A stretch of 64,000 nucleotides of DNA from Dryococelus australis (Eukaryota; Arthropoda; Insecta; Phasmatodea; Phasmatidae). Location: contig CM057003.1 in the NCBI GenBank assembly GCA_029891345.1, positions 9,986,209 to 10,050,208 of the forward strand, given 5' to 3'. Below, piece after piece: positions 21,499 through 31,905 of this stretch (positions are counted from its first letter, which is position 1; every line of letters starts with the position of its first letter). The notes beneath the pieces are model-generated. The model was not told the origin of the DNA, made no database searches, and worked only from the letters and a program-made list of their open reading frames with translations. The translations under genes and the position numbers were made by a program.

Positions 21499-22908
21499 GA
21501 TGTTCCGCGATTCGACCGACATACGTCGGCAGTGTATTCTACAGCTCATTGGCAACAAAACATTCATATAGAAAAATGGTCTACGCAGCTCCAGTACCGA
21601 GTTACAGGGGCGAATGTGAAAAGAAACACAAGTCGCCTTTATTGTATTGGACTACAAGAATGTGGAGTGGCTCACACCAGTTGCTCAAAATGTGCACCCA
21701 TACGCCGGCTGCGACGCGTTGCATAATGAAGTGTTGCAACTGCATGCGAAGTAGGTCTGCGCGAAACTGATCCGTGGCATCGGTAATCGCCTGCTGCAAC
21801 CGGGCACGTGTGTCCGGCCACGGTCCGTCGTACATCCGACTCTTCAGGCAGCCCCACACGAAGAAGTCCAGAGGGGAGAGGTGCGGAGAACGTGCCGGCC
21901 AAGAGACCGGCCTACCCCGTCCAATCCAGAGGAGCGGAAACGCAGTATTCAGGTACGCTGTGACAGTCCTTCCGAGCCCCATCCTGCCGTAGCCACATCC
22001 GCCGGCGAACCTCTAACGGCACATTCTACGGTAACACGGGGAGGGTGTTGACCAGGAACTCCCTGTAGATGTGGGCCGATGAGTCGTGAGCCGAGTACCC
22101 CACACCACACGTTGACTGAAAACCTTACCTGGAAATTGGTTTCCGTAACATCGTGCGGATTAGCGTGTGCCCACGTGTGCTCGTTGCGTCTGTTGGTGAT
22201 GCCCTGACCCGTGAACGTGGTCTCGTGGGAGAACGGAATGAGGGGCAGTGCGTCCACGCGTTCCTGCATCCAGGCGCAAAACTGCAGACGGGGTGCGTGA
22301 TCCTGGGGTACGGATGGTAGGATGGTACGGATGCAGGCCGCCACACCTGCGTTGGCGGCACCCCTGTCTTCCCGTGCAAATCGCAAGCACGCTGGTATGT
22401 GGTGCTTCCGCGATCTCGTCCAGTACAGCCACGTCACACCGGCGATACTCACGCTCCCATGTTCGTCGCGGGCAGGCTCCTGCCTCCCTCCAACACTGGT
22501 GCATCTTGGCGAACGTCGTAAGACGCGGCGCTCGGCTGGCTGGAAACCGCCGACGATACTCCACTGCCGCACGACGCCCGCTACCGTCACAGCATCCATA
22601 CAGGTCCACGTACTCTGCTCGTGTAAACAGTCCTGGCAAGGTGCGCCTCCTCGCCTCGTTACATCAACACTGACAGGCCATGCCGGCCTCCCGACGCCGT
22701 GGCTTGCGTGTGTGTCTGTGCATTGCACCTGTCCTGTCATCACAGCAATGGACGAGTTTCTCCACTGCATCTGTCTGTGTTCCTTGCACGTCAGTACCTG
22801 TAACTCGGTACTGGAGCTGCGTAATCCCATTTATGTACATTACTTTTTTGTTGCCAATGAGCTGTATAATACACTGCCGACGTATGTCGGTCGAATCGCG
22901 GAACATCC
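21499..22908 (-). mobile_element. Complete mariner-type element with long inverted repeats
   Basis: Near-identical inverted repeats of about 110 bp (21,499-21,608 and 22,797-22,908) begin ggatgttccgcgattcgacc. TA flanks the right end and CA the left (TA decayed). The 1.41-kb element is strikingly GC-rich inside AT-rich DNA and encodes a DUF4817-type transposase on the minus strand, so it probably entered relatively late. The inner edge of each arm includes ccagtaccgagttacagg. Confidence 0.95.
21602..22690 (-). pseudogene. DUF4817/DDE mariner-type transposase, frameshifted
   Basis: Three frames together carry one protein. (1) 22,639-22,160 holds the N-terminal helix-turn-helix: FTRAEYVDLYGCCDGSGRRA, YRRRFPASRAPRLTTFAKMH, which matches DUF4817. 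(2) A second frame (stop at 21,949) holds QFCAWMQERVDALPLIPFSH, FTGQGITNRRNEHTWAHANP and FSVNVWCGVLGSRLIGPHL, the first DDE segment, in which the expected F-[ST]-D-E catalytic Asp is His. (3) A MWLRQDGA block holds the second Asp, and the last frame (21,982-21,602) has WPARSPHLSPLDFFVWGCLK with the third Asp. At least two frameshifts and a lost catalytic Asp make it inactive. The domain order and length (about 350 residues) are normal for the family. Confidence 0.93.
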
Positions 22909-23619
22909 TACATATGTTTATAAACCAATATTTGTGTCATTAAAATTAAAATCATGAAAAAATGTACACCCTGACACACAAAACATGGAATTACAAATAA
23001 AGCGCGTCCTCAGATTACATAACCCACGGGTTGAATTTGTAAAAAAAATATATATAGTTACTATAAATATGTAAGATACTTGGTCGACCCGCCAAACTAA
23101 AATCAATTTTCCACAATAAACTTATGGTAATAAACGACCTCGAATATTTAAAGATCATTTGGAAAAAAGGCTCGTCTAAACATAACTGCGACAGCTAAAA
23201 GAAAGCTAAATCCTCGCGAATCTTGTTAAAACCACACAAAACTAATGTCTGGGAAGCTCAAAATCACATGCGCAATGTGAATATAAAGATTAAAGTGACG
23301 ATGAATAAATAGCGGAAGTAATTTTCGACTGCAAGCGCAGACTGAGAATTGTGAATAGAGAAATAAAATTAACAGAACCCCTAGATTCTTTGTTACGAGG
23401 AAGGTAGGAAAAATAAGAAACTAAGTAAGACAGGCCGTCGAGTTATCGTGAATTATGATTAAATCCGTTACTGTACACAGTGATTAAAACCACTTCAAGG
23501 ATGTTATTGTAAACAGTAATGAATATCACTTTAAGGATATATTTATTCCAGCTCAAAGGCGAGTGTATGTAACTAAAAGAAAACAAATATTCCTTTTCTC
23601 CAAGTTTACTCTCCCGGTA
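22909..23619. other. AT-rich stretch, no gene seen
   Basis: No feature recognised. Confidence 0.45.
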
Positions 23620-24170
23620 GAACGCTACATGTAAAAAAATAATACTATTTAGAATTTTTTTTACTGTAGTTAAACATTTGTAAAAATGGAATCATACCCG
23701 CTGTAAAAATTATTCTTTGTAACGTTAGAAGCGCCGTATTTTTAATACAACTAGAAAAGTAATTTTACTAACCGGGGATCACTTAAAATAGCGAATTAAA
23801 AGTTACATATTATGGCATTATATGACATTATATTTCACTTAAAACAAGTGGATATGTTTACGAATGACGTGCTAGAAACGAATACTCCTTGAATTGGTCG
23901 AAGATTAATGTTTCCTTAAAACATTCATTCAAGTGTAATAAAACTTCATTGGTTTTCCACACTTCTTTTTTTTAGGAAAGTCTGGCTTATGTTATCATAC
24001 GGCTGTGTGTATTTCCCTTCCTAACACTAGCTCTAGTATTAAGACGTATTAAAGTTTTTACAAAAACAACAAATGTTCAAATATTCGTAAGACAAGTTAG
24101 TCGCGCGGTCATGGATTTGAGTTCATGACACAGGAGATACCAACTTGGTATTATTATCTCCTAAGAATGA
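23620..24170 (+). mobile_element. Possible motif-cluster element E3 (TTGTAA-type), partial
   Basis: TTGTAA, CTGTAA and TGTAAA motifs cluster at 23,630-23,730, as in the left end of E2. A weak tRNA-like segment (gttagtcgcgcggtcatgg, gagttcatgac) lies at 24,092-24,135, followed by a T-rich patch. No matching right-hand cluster was found, so this may be a truncated relative of E2. Confidence 0.3.
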
Positions 24171-25302
24171 TACCAATATTTATTTTGCTTTTTTCTTAAT
24201 TATTTATAACTCTGATTTTCTAGAACACAAAAATAATTGCACTTACATGCTTCAGTAATTCCAGGTTACTTCCGCAAGGGGCTTGCCTACTTGGTGCTTA
24301 AAGCGCTTTGCGGAGTGTTTGAAATACAGGTTACTTTATTTAAAAACTCTTCAGTGTGCTCCCAATGTGCTTATTTGCGAAAAAAAAGCACACACTTCAG
24401 ACGATGCCTGTCGACTGCTTTGAAGGCATCATTCACACTAGACAAATAATTTCAGAGCACTCCAGCATAGCTAAAAACTGCTTTATTCAAAGCACCATAT
24501 CTCAATATATTCGAGTCATTTACATATTCAGGGGATCTGCACTCGACCCCGCTATAGAGTATCTGCCAATAAATTAATATGGTAACTGCTTAAAGTCACA
24601 TTTGGTAGCTCAGAGCCCTGTGAGAAAAGGCGATGACGCACTTGATGCGCTTGGTATCATCCTTATCGCTTGTGATGGAGTGTTGCTCCATCACGTGTGG
24701 ATGTAATACCGTGTGAGATTACCAGCCATTGTGTCCCTTTCGGGTGTGAGCGCTTGACTCCTGTCATCGCTTCTGTCTGCAGCGCATCACCGTTCGTTGG
24801 GTTGCAGCTTGAAGTGTGGAAGGGGCCACCAGTGTATAATAATGTGTTATGGGATGAGAATACTGGCTTTGCACTCTTGTTTACTTACGGGTGGTTTATG
24901 CTGAGAGTTCTCGAAGCCGGGCCAAGTGCCTTTAGCCAAGGGGTGCACGGGAGGGGTCGCTGACCGGTATATTATAAAGGCCGCTGTATTGGGAATCGGG
25001 GAAGCCTTAGCCCTGCATATAACACACTGCCAGGCCAATCATAGTAGCATCTGCGCAGCTTATTAAGGTAGATACTTAGGTTTACAAGATTTAATTTAGT
25101 AAGCTGCGCTGTCCTTGACATTCAGCTTTATCATAGCCTGATGAGTTCTAAAGCAACAACTCATGATTATCATAGATTATAGTATTAGGTAATGCGTGTT
25201 ACCCATCTCCCATCCAACAGCTGTAGTATACGATTGTTCAAATGACCGACAGTTGACTCAAAGGCGACAAGCGACAGATTCTCTGCTGCTGCTGGTGGGA
25301 TC
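24171..25302. other. Mixed stretch, possible LTR-like block unproven
   Basis: A hairpin gtgatggag-ttgct-type stem (24,672-24,694) precedes a moderate-GC block (24,700-25,060) holding an 88-codon frame (24,697-24,963) and a TATAAA-type box at about 24,972. The frame has no recognised motif. The block could be a promoter-bearing repeat, but no duplicate (second LTR) is present. Confidence 0.3.
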
Positions 25303-25686
25303 TCCCCCAGGTAAACTCCATGCACTTGTAGCGATACGGGTGGAATACTTTGTTACATCTCGTAGTTACAGAGTCTTGCCTGCTATAGGCTGTTCACGGT
25401 ACAGTGAGCACTTTTGAGGCCCTAGTTACTTTTTTCTTTCAGCCATATTTTATGATTTAACTACCTTTTAAAATAAATATTGCCATATAAATAATAAACA
25501 CAGTGTGTATTCCACTGCACTCGGGATTTAATATCTACGGCTAAAATAAAATATATTTATTGAATATTGTTCCAAATTAGAGGGCTTTCAAAAGTTTTTC
25601 AACACCCAGAGAAGTTCCGTGCACTTGTATAGCTTTGGGTGGAAAAATACTCTTTCACAGCCCATGACTACAGCGGCTTGCCTGAT
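25303..25686. repeat. Diverged ~85-bp direct repeat flanking MITE A3
   Basis: 25,303-25,387 and 25,599-25,686 share actccatgcacttgta / gttccgtgcacttgta, gggtggaatact / gggtggaaaaatact and cttgcctg in the same order and orientation on either side of the MITE. A tandem duplication with the MITE inserted between the units would explain it. Confidence 0.65.
25388..25598 (+). mobile_element. MITE family GT, subfamily A, copy A3 (3' truncated)
   Basis: It starts after TATA with ggctgttcacggtacagtga and contains the subfamily A body. The right terminal repeat stops after gagggctttcaaaag, before the complementary ctcactttaccgtgaacagcc. Confidence 0.88.
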
Positions 25687-25879
25687 ACAAAATAGTACAG
25701 CAATTAACACACACACGTTCATGTGAACCTAGATTTAAATTTTGGGCTATTAGGGATATTAATTAATTATCTCTTTCCTTAAAGGTATTTTTCTTCTTTT
25801 TATAAATAGTAAAAACCAATTAATATTGTGACTGCTTACATTAGCTGGCAGCTTATTCTTTTTCTCTTTCAGTTTTCAG

Positions 25880-25957
25880 GATCCGCTGGGAATACTGGAG
25901 GGGGGGGGGGGGGGGGGAAGAGGCTCAGTTGTACAACTCCCCTCACCAGAGTGATGT
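25880..25957 (+). other. Exon-like segment with G18 run (doubtful)
   Basis: A long pyrimidine tract and CAG (ttctttttctctttcag, then ttttcag) precede 78 bp that end in a consensus donor GT|GTAAGTATC. The first codons read DPLGILE. The last read EEAQLYNSPHQSDV only if the G homopolymer (25,900-25,917) has one G fewer than written, because the frame breaks in that run. Homopolymer length is error-prone and variable, so this could be a real exon or a chance arrangement around a poly-G microsatellite. Confidence 0.25.
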
Positions 25958-26390
25958 GTAAGTATCTCTCTGGTTAAGTCAGCGGCAAATGATAAAATCA
26001 AATAAAAATATGCCCCGCCCCCTCTCTAATAGTATTTCTCTACCAACAAAAAATAGCGTGGTTCCTACCTATCTGTCTACTGTAGCCTTTTGTATTAATG
26101 AATGTAACGATTTTGAATTATTACTTGTCGCAAGGGTTTTTCACTTTATCTTCTTAGTTATAGTAATTTTGCTACAAGTACACTCAGGTAGGTTGTAATG
26201 GCCAAAACGAGGCCACGGCAACCCAATCCCTTGCCGCCGCGATGCATGTTTTCTTGCATTAATTCCTTCCCTTATAGGCGTATAGGACCTAGACCTGAGA
26301 CACACTTTACTCCCATCCTTACCGCAGACTCACACCTAATATTCATTTTAAGAGTACGTTAGTAAAATAAAATGAATCGGGTAAGAGAGT
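25958..26390. other. AT-rich stretch, no gene seen
   Basis: A 69-codon frame (25,989-26,198) has no recognised features apart from a hydrophobic end. Confidence 0.4.
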
Positions 26391-26413
26391 CGCCAGGTGC
26401 CCTCTGGTGGCCT
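26391..26413 (-). promoter_or_regulatory. CTCF-like binding site
   Basis: The minus strand reads ggccaccagagggcacctgg. Its core CCACCAGAGGGCACC fits the CTCF consensus (CCASYAGRKGGC-type) at every core position, and a downstream tggc adds to the match. Insect CTCF recognises a closely related core. Occupancy cannot be judged from sequence. Confidence 0.5.
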
Positions 26414-26751
26414 GGTTGGACAGGCGCGGAGGCGGATACGCAAGGATTGTCACCATGAGCTACGGAGGTCGGAATGAATTCACTACTTAGTTTATGGATG
26501 CCCAGAACGAGAATAAGCCTTTGACTTAGTTTCTTGAAGCAGTACTTCGGCACTTTGCCCTGAGAAGATCGGATTCGGTACTTAGTCTCGTGGGGGCACT
26601 TGAACTAGTTGGTGATTAGGGACGCTGGGAACACTTAGGAGCATGATTGAGTTTGATTTCGTGGCTGTGAATTATTGTAAATGAGCATGAGCATTGCCTG
26701 CACCTTATGGGTGTATTGGTAATGGCAATACCCTCTATTAATGGATATTGT

Positions 26752-26798
26752 TGTGTGTGTGTGTGTGAGAGAGTGAGAGAGAGAGAGAGAGAGAGAGG
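26752..26798 (+). repeat. (GT)n-(GA)n compound microsatellite
   Basis: A run of gtgtgtgtgt passes into gagagagagagagagaga. Confidence 0.95.
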
Positions 26799-27409
26799 AC
26801 TACTGTGAAAGTGCTTGTGAGGGCAATGCCATTAGCTCTGATGTTGTTGGTGTGTTTTGAAAATGGCAACTGTGTAAGATTAATGTGAATATTTCGAATT
26901 GTGGTATGGAGCCCCTTTAGTTACAAAATAAAAGGCCTCGGCGACATTCATAATATATTGAAATATTGTTGTGATTTTAAATGGCATGTGTTCCGTAGAA
27001 TTGTTTTGGAGAATTAATGAATGTTTTAATGATATATTAAGGTGTCTTAAATTCAATAGATTGCGACAGACTGTATTGAAACCAATTTCACATGTATGTA
27101 AGTGGGAAAGGCCTCGTGAGTGTAAAAGAGAACCTGTGGCCAAAATTAAAAATAGGACAAAAAATTGCTGCCATGGCATTATGTGTGCACCCATCCATTA
27201 TGGGTAACATTATATTAATTATCAAGTGTCTAAAATGTTCTTGTTGATGAACGCTTCCGCATCCCTTCCTCTTCCTTGAAATTGCGAGAGGTAGGCGGGC
27301 GGAGACTGGAAGGGAACTTGTGTAGGGGTCATGAGTTTTTGGAGCCGCTACCTGCCCCTCCTTTATATGTGGAAGATAGCTCGAGGTAGGCGAGCTTCTC
27401 GATATAGTA
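26799..27409. other. Mixed stretch, no gene seen
   Basis: The 27,250-27,380 part is less AT-rich (gcgagaggtaggcgggcgga, and cgaggtaggcgagc repeated in outline). Short frames of both strands overlap at 26,880-27,207 without motifs. Confidence 0.4.
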
Positions 27410-29350
27410 TATTCGCGGTTTATTCACACTTTTTAAATCAAACATTTGAAAAATAACTGTATGTATGGCGTGTTTAGTTATTTACTAAATATGCCATGTA
27501 TCAGAAGCGCTTTATAATTATGTTAATATAAAGTATCCTATTTTTAGATAAAAGGAAGTTTTACCTGTATTTTGTTTATAAATTATATTTCTTTTATAGT
27601 AAATATGAATAAAAACAGTGAGAAAACATGTGTGTTGGTAGCGCCTGGTAAGAAATAGTTACAACTAAGTGCGCACGAGTTCAGTGTGTTGTTAGCGCCT
27701 GGTAAGAAATAGTTACAACTAAGTGCGCACGAGTTCAGTGTGTTGTTAGCGCCTGGTAAGAAATAGTTACAACTAAGTGCGCACGAGTTCAGTGTGTTGG
27801 TAGCGCCTGGTAAGAAATAGTTACAACTAAGTGCGCACGAGTTCAGTGTGTTGGTAGCGCCTGGTAAGAAATAGTTACAACTAAGTGCGCACGAGTTCAG
27901 TGTGTTGGTAGCGCCTGGTAAGAAATAGTTACAACTAAGTGTGCACGAGTTCGGTGTGTTGGTAGCGCCTGGTAAGAAATAGTTACAACTAAGTGCGCAC
28001 GAGTTCAGTGTGTTGGTAGCTCCTGGTAAGAAATAGTTACAACTAAGTGCGCACGAGTATAGTGTGTTGGTAGCGCCTGGTAAGAAATAGTTACAACTAA
28101 GTGCGCACGAGTTCAGTGTGTTGGTAGCGCCTGGTAAGAAATAGTTACAACTAAGTGCGCACGAGTTCAGTGTGTTGGTAGCGCCTGGTAAGAAATAGTT
28201 ACAACTAAGTGCGCACGAGTTCAGTGTGTTGGTAGCGCCTGGTAAGAAATAGTTACAACTAAGTGCGCACGAGTTCAGTGTGTTGGTAGCGCCTGGTAAG
28301 AAATAGTTACAACTAAGTGCGCACGAGTTCAGTGTGTTAGTAGCGCCTGGTAAGAAATAGTTACAACTAAGTGCGCACGAGTTCAGTGTGTTGTTAGCGC
28401 CTGGTAAGAAATAGTTACAACTAAGTGCGCACGAGTTCAGTGTGTTGGTAGCGCCTGGTAAGAAATAGTTACAACTAAGTGCGCACGAGTTCAGTGTGTT
28501 GGTAGCGCCTGGTAAGAAATAGTTACAACTAAGTGCGCACGAGTTCAGTGTGTTGTTAGCGCCTGGTAAGAAATAGTTACAACTAAGTGCGCACGAGTTC
28601 AGTGTGTTGGTAGCGCCTGGTAAGAAATAGTTACAACTAAGTGCGCACGAGTTCAGTGTGTTGGTAGCGCCTGGTAAGAAATAGTTACAACTAAGTGCGC
28701 ACGAGTTCGGTGTGTTGGTAGCGCCTGGTAAGAAATAGTTACAACTAAGTGCGCACGAGTTCAGTGTGTTGGTAGCTCCTGGTAAGAAATAGTTACAACT
28801 AAGTGCGCACGAGTATAGTGTGTTGGTAGCGCCTGGTAAGAAATAGTTACAACTAAGTGCGCACGAGTTCAGTGTGTTGTTAGCGCCTGGTAAGAAATAG
28901 TTACAACTAAGTGCGCACGAGTTCAGTGTGTTGGTAGCGCCTGGTAAGAAATAGTTACAACTAAGTGCGCACGAGTTCAGTGTATTGGTAGCGCCTGGTA
29001 AGAAATAGTTACAACTAAGTGCGCACGAGTTCAGTGTGTTGTTAGCGCCTGGTAAGAAATAGTTACAACTAAGTGCGCACGAGTTCAGTGTGTTGGTAGC
29101 GCCTGGTAAGAAATAGTTACAACTAAGTGCGCACGAGTTCAGTGTGTTGTTAGCGCCTGGTAAGAAATAGTTACAACTAAGTGCGCACGAGTTCAGTGTG
29201 TTGTTAGCGCCTGGTAAGAAATAGTTACAACTAAGTGCGCACGAGTTCAGTGTGTTGTCCTTTCGTGTTATATTTAGACTTAGTAAAGTTAAGTTTCCAA
29301 GAGGCGGAGGAATATCTTAGAAGTAGAACTTTATCAGGGCTTCAGGAAAG
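27410..29350 (+). repeat. Repeat X, copy 2, with expanded internal minisatellite
   Basis: The flanks match repeat X copy 4 at 44.5 kb: cacactttttaaa at the left, aaatatgaataaaaac just before the array, and tagacttagt, gaggcggagg, gtagaactttatcagggctt and gtgtgaagta after it. The 54-bp array sits exactly where the other copies hold a single 75-nt segment. Repeat X has no coding capacity that I can see, and its class is unknown. Confidence 0.85.
27632..29251 (+). repeat. Minisatellite, 30 copies of a 54-bp unit
   Basis: The unit begins gtgttggtagcgcctggtaa and ends gtgcgcacgagttcagt. Phase is kept without slippage through exactly 30 units (1,620 bp). Most units differ only at ggtagc/gttagc. 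Rare variants (ttcggt, agctcctgg, gagtatagt) recur as a linked block in units 7-9 and again in units 21-23, exactly 14 units (756 bp) apart, which marks a segmental duplication within the array. Confidence 0.98.
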
Positions 29351-30639
29351 TGTGAAGTAACCTTGGATGGATTATATTTGTCATTGCCGATTCCTTGCCC
29401 GATTCTGTTTGTCTGGGCAACTTTCTCTGACTGCAATAACCTCGCTGTCGACTACACTTCAGCTCCCACTTGAATATTCACATCAATATGTAAATACTTT
29501 GAAACTACAGCTGATGGTTTTAAACTACATTCTCTTTACACTAATTAAAACGTTTGCAAATATTCCAATCACTTCTTAAATTTCACGGGAAGAAGCGAGA
29601 GGAATTTTGTTTTGATTAAGTGTAATTTTATAGATACCGTGTAATTGTTGCATCGGCCTTATTCGTGACAAAACTAAAACGCAATAATAATGAATCATGT
29701 CGCTACCAAATTTGTAATATAATTGCAATCCTTAGTAATTCCCCAGCGTTGCATTAAACCGAGTTTAAATATAAGTGTTAGCATTATATATATGTATATT
29801 TTAATTTATCCGTTATATATATTTTATGTACCCCACCATATTTTGGGGTTTCTTTGCACAGAATACTGCGAGTATTGTACGTTGTTAATAAAGTATGGTT
29901 ATCAACGTCGTAGTCAATGATATTGTCGTTTTTCCGAGGAATTTTAATCTCCAGCAACCACATCTACAGAAATCAGTTACGTGTATTTTAAACATGCCAT
30001 AGTTCACTCTCGTATATTTCTACACACTTACGCTTTCCAACACGTGGCAAAGTAAAAAATAAATAAACATAAAGCAGATACAACAATAACAGCAGGTTGA
30101 CGGAGATTTGCAACCTATCTTACATCTCACGATTCTGTCCTAGTGTTTTACGACTTCACCGATACAAAGTGTTGTGTCTGTCATATGAATTTAGTTTCAT
30201 TAGTGCTAACCAAATACAAACAAGATTATTGCAATCAGTCATTTTATTCTACGTGTAATTTGCTGCCCCAAAGAAAATTTGGTTGACTTGAAACTGTGAT
30301 ATATTGATTATGTTACTGATGAAATAATTTTTATTGTTCAGCGTATTTTTATAATTAGCTACAAAGTGATTAATTATGACTGTACATTCGCTTAGCAGCG
30401 ATAGCCAGGTACATTTTGTCCGTGCTGGTATACATTCACTTCTAAATAGTGATTGTTAATTTTTGTCTTAAACTATTTCTGACATTGTTTCATTTAATGA
30501 AGAAACCCAAATGTTTTATTATTTTACAGTAATCAGGATAAAATTATTGTTTATACAATTTCCCCGGTTTGATCGTTACATTTAATCCTGGAAGAAAAAC
30601 TTCTGGAAATGATTGCCTTGTCCAGCAGAATACCCACAC
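29351..30639. other. AT-rich stretch, no gene seen
   Basis: Short plus-strand frames at 29,367-29,579 and 29,723-29,920 lack motifs. Nothing else recognised. Confidence 0.45.
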
Positions 30640-31395
30640 TGAAATAAAATCGAACAAAATATTTTTTGTATAGGACCAAGCATATATTTAGTTTCCCTAA
30701 CAAAATATATTGTTGAGCAAACAAAATTTTAAAAGCAACAAAATTACTTTTGTTCGTCTAAATAAATGTGTGTTCCTTTAAACAAAATTTCTGTTGTGGG
30801 CCAAAAAAAAAAACACTAGACTGTCAACTAAATATTTTGCTCAATCAACTATATATATTCGTTTGGCCACTCATTTGACTGCCTTCGTATGAAAAAACAT
30901 ATCGAGAGTTTGTTTGTATTTTTGTGACAGTTAGGATAGTAACAGTGTTTGCTAGTGAATCTATTGATGCTTAACAATCGTATAAACACATCAATAAAAC
31001 AATGCAGCAAGATACTGATATGTAAAGCTATAAAACTTGGAATATTTGTTTGCGCACGTTGCCCAATATTTGCAATATATCTATTCAAAAGCTTTCCGGC
31101 TTCATCAGTTGTCACATTAGCTGAGATTACTAAGGCGTAGCGCGCGGACGCAGGTTAATTAAGTTAGAAACACTTGTCGAAATAATTATTTTTATATCGG
31201 CCCAAACTGTTTAACGTACGTGTAGCCAAACAAATCTGTAGTTGCTCCAACCAAATCTTACAGTTTGGGGCAACCAAATAAGAACAACAAAAATAATTTG
31301 GTTTCAGCAACAAAACGTTTCATTGTCCCTATACAAACAAATCATTTGGTTGCTCTAAACAAATCTTGTTTGGTTCAACAAAACCTTGTCCTCAG
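30640..31395. mobile_element. Motif-cluster element E4 (CAACCAAAT), tRNA-cored
   Basis: The left end starts cactgaaataaaatcgaac and the right end is the complement-like ccttgtcctcagtg. Imperfect inverted similarity includes ttgtatagg near both ends. AACAAAAT motifs dominate the left 150 bp, and AACCAAAT/AACAAATC motifs the right 190 bp. The centre (about 31,107-31,160) has a tRNA-like attagctgagattactaagg...gcaggttaatta. A second diverged copy (E5) lies at 36,955-37,420 and shares tgtaaagctataaaact, the tRNA-like part and the right-hand motif cluster. Confidence 0.6.
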
Positions 31396-31436
31396 TGCAG
31401 CATTTAGAAGACATGTGCTGTGTGTCTCGTTTCAGC

Positions 31437-31905
31437 TGTTTAATGACACGTAGGTCTGAAAACGTATTCTCCACAGGGGATGTTTATGGCTGCGAGACAA
31501 GAACGCGTGATGACGTGGCCTCTAGATGTCGTACACAGTGGATGCTCCCAAAAGTACGGGAGAGGGGGGAGGGGAGGAATTGGAGCTTTTACTGTTTAAT
31601 GACACGTAGGTCTGAAAACCTATTCTCCACAGGGGATGTTTATGGCTGCGAGACATGAACGCGTGACGACGCGGCCTCTAGATGTCGTACACAGTAGATG
31701 CTCCCAAAAGTACGGGAGAGGGGGGAGGGGAGGAATTGGAGCTTTTACTGTTTAATGACACGTAGGTCTGAAAACGTATTCTCCACAGGGGATGTTTATG
31801 GCTGCGAGACAAGAACGCGTGATGACGTGGCCTCTAGATGTACACAGTAGATGCTCCCAAAAGTACGGGAGAGGGGGGAGGGGAGGAATTGGAGCTTTTA
31901 CTGTT
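31437..31905 (+). repeat. Tandem repeat, 3 copies of a 156-bp unit
   Basis: Units start at tgtttaatgacacgtaggtc (about 31,437, 31,593 and 31,749) and are nearly identical; the third is 3 bp shorter (tcg missing after gatg). Each carries a polypurine stretch, gggagaggggggaggggagg, and acgcgtgatgacgtgg. Reading frames across it (31,386-31,658) are repeat-derived. Confidence 0.96.

Noticed and set aside
22248-22957. Plus-strand frames of 141 and 211 codons over the mariner element
   Set aside because: They are antisense to the recognisable transposase and stay open because of high GC.
24690-25060. LTR of a retrotransposon (TATAAA, moderate GC)
   Set aside because: No second copy, no primer-binding site or polypurine tract next to it, and no internal coding region.
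27632-29251. CRISPR array
   Set aside because: The 54-bp units are contiguous with no unique spacers, and the context is eukaryotic.
30640-31395. Transib or Chapaev element on the basis of the CACTG terminus
   Set aside because: The terminal five bases alone are insufficient; the ends are not precisely defined and no transposase is present.
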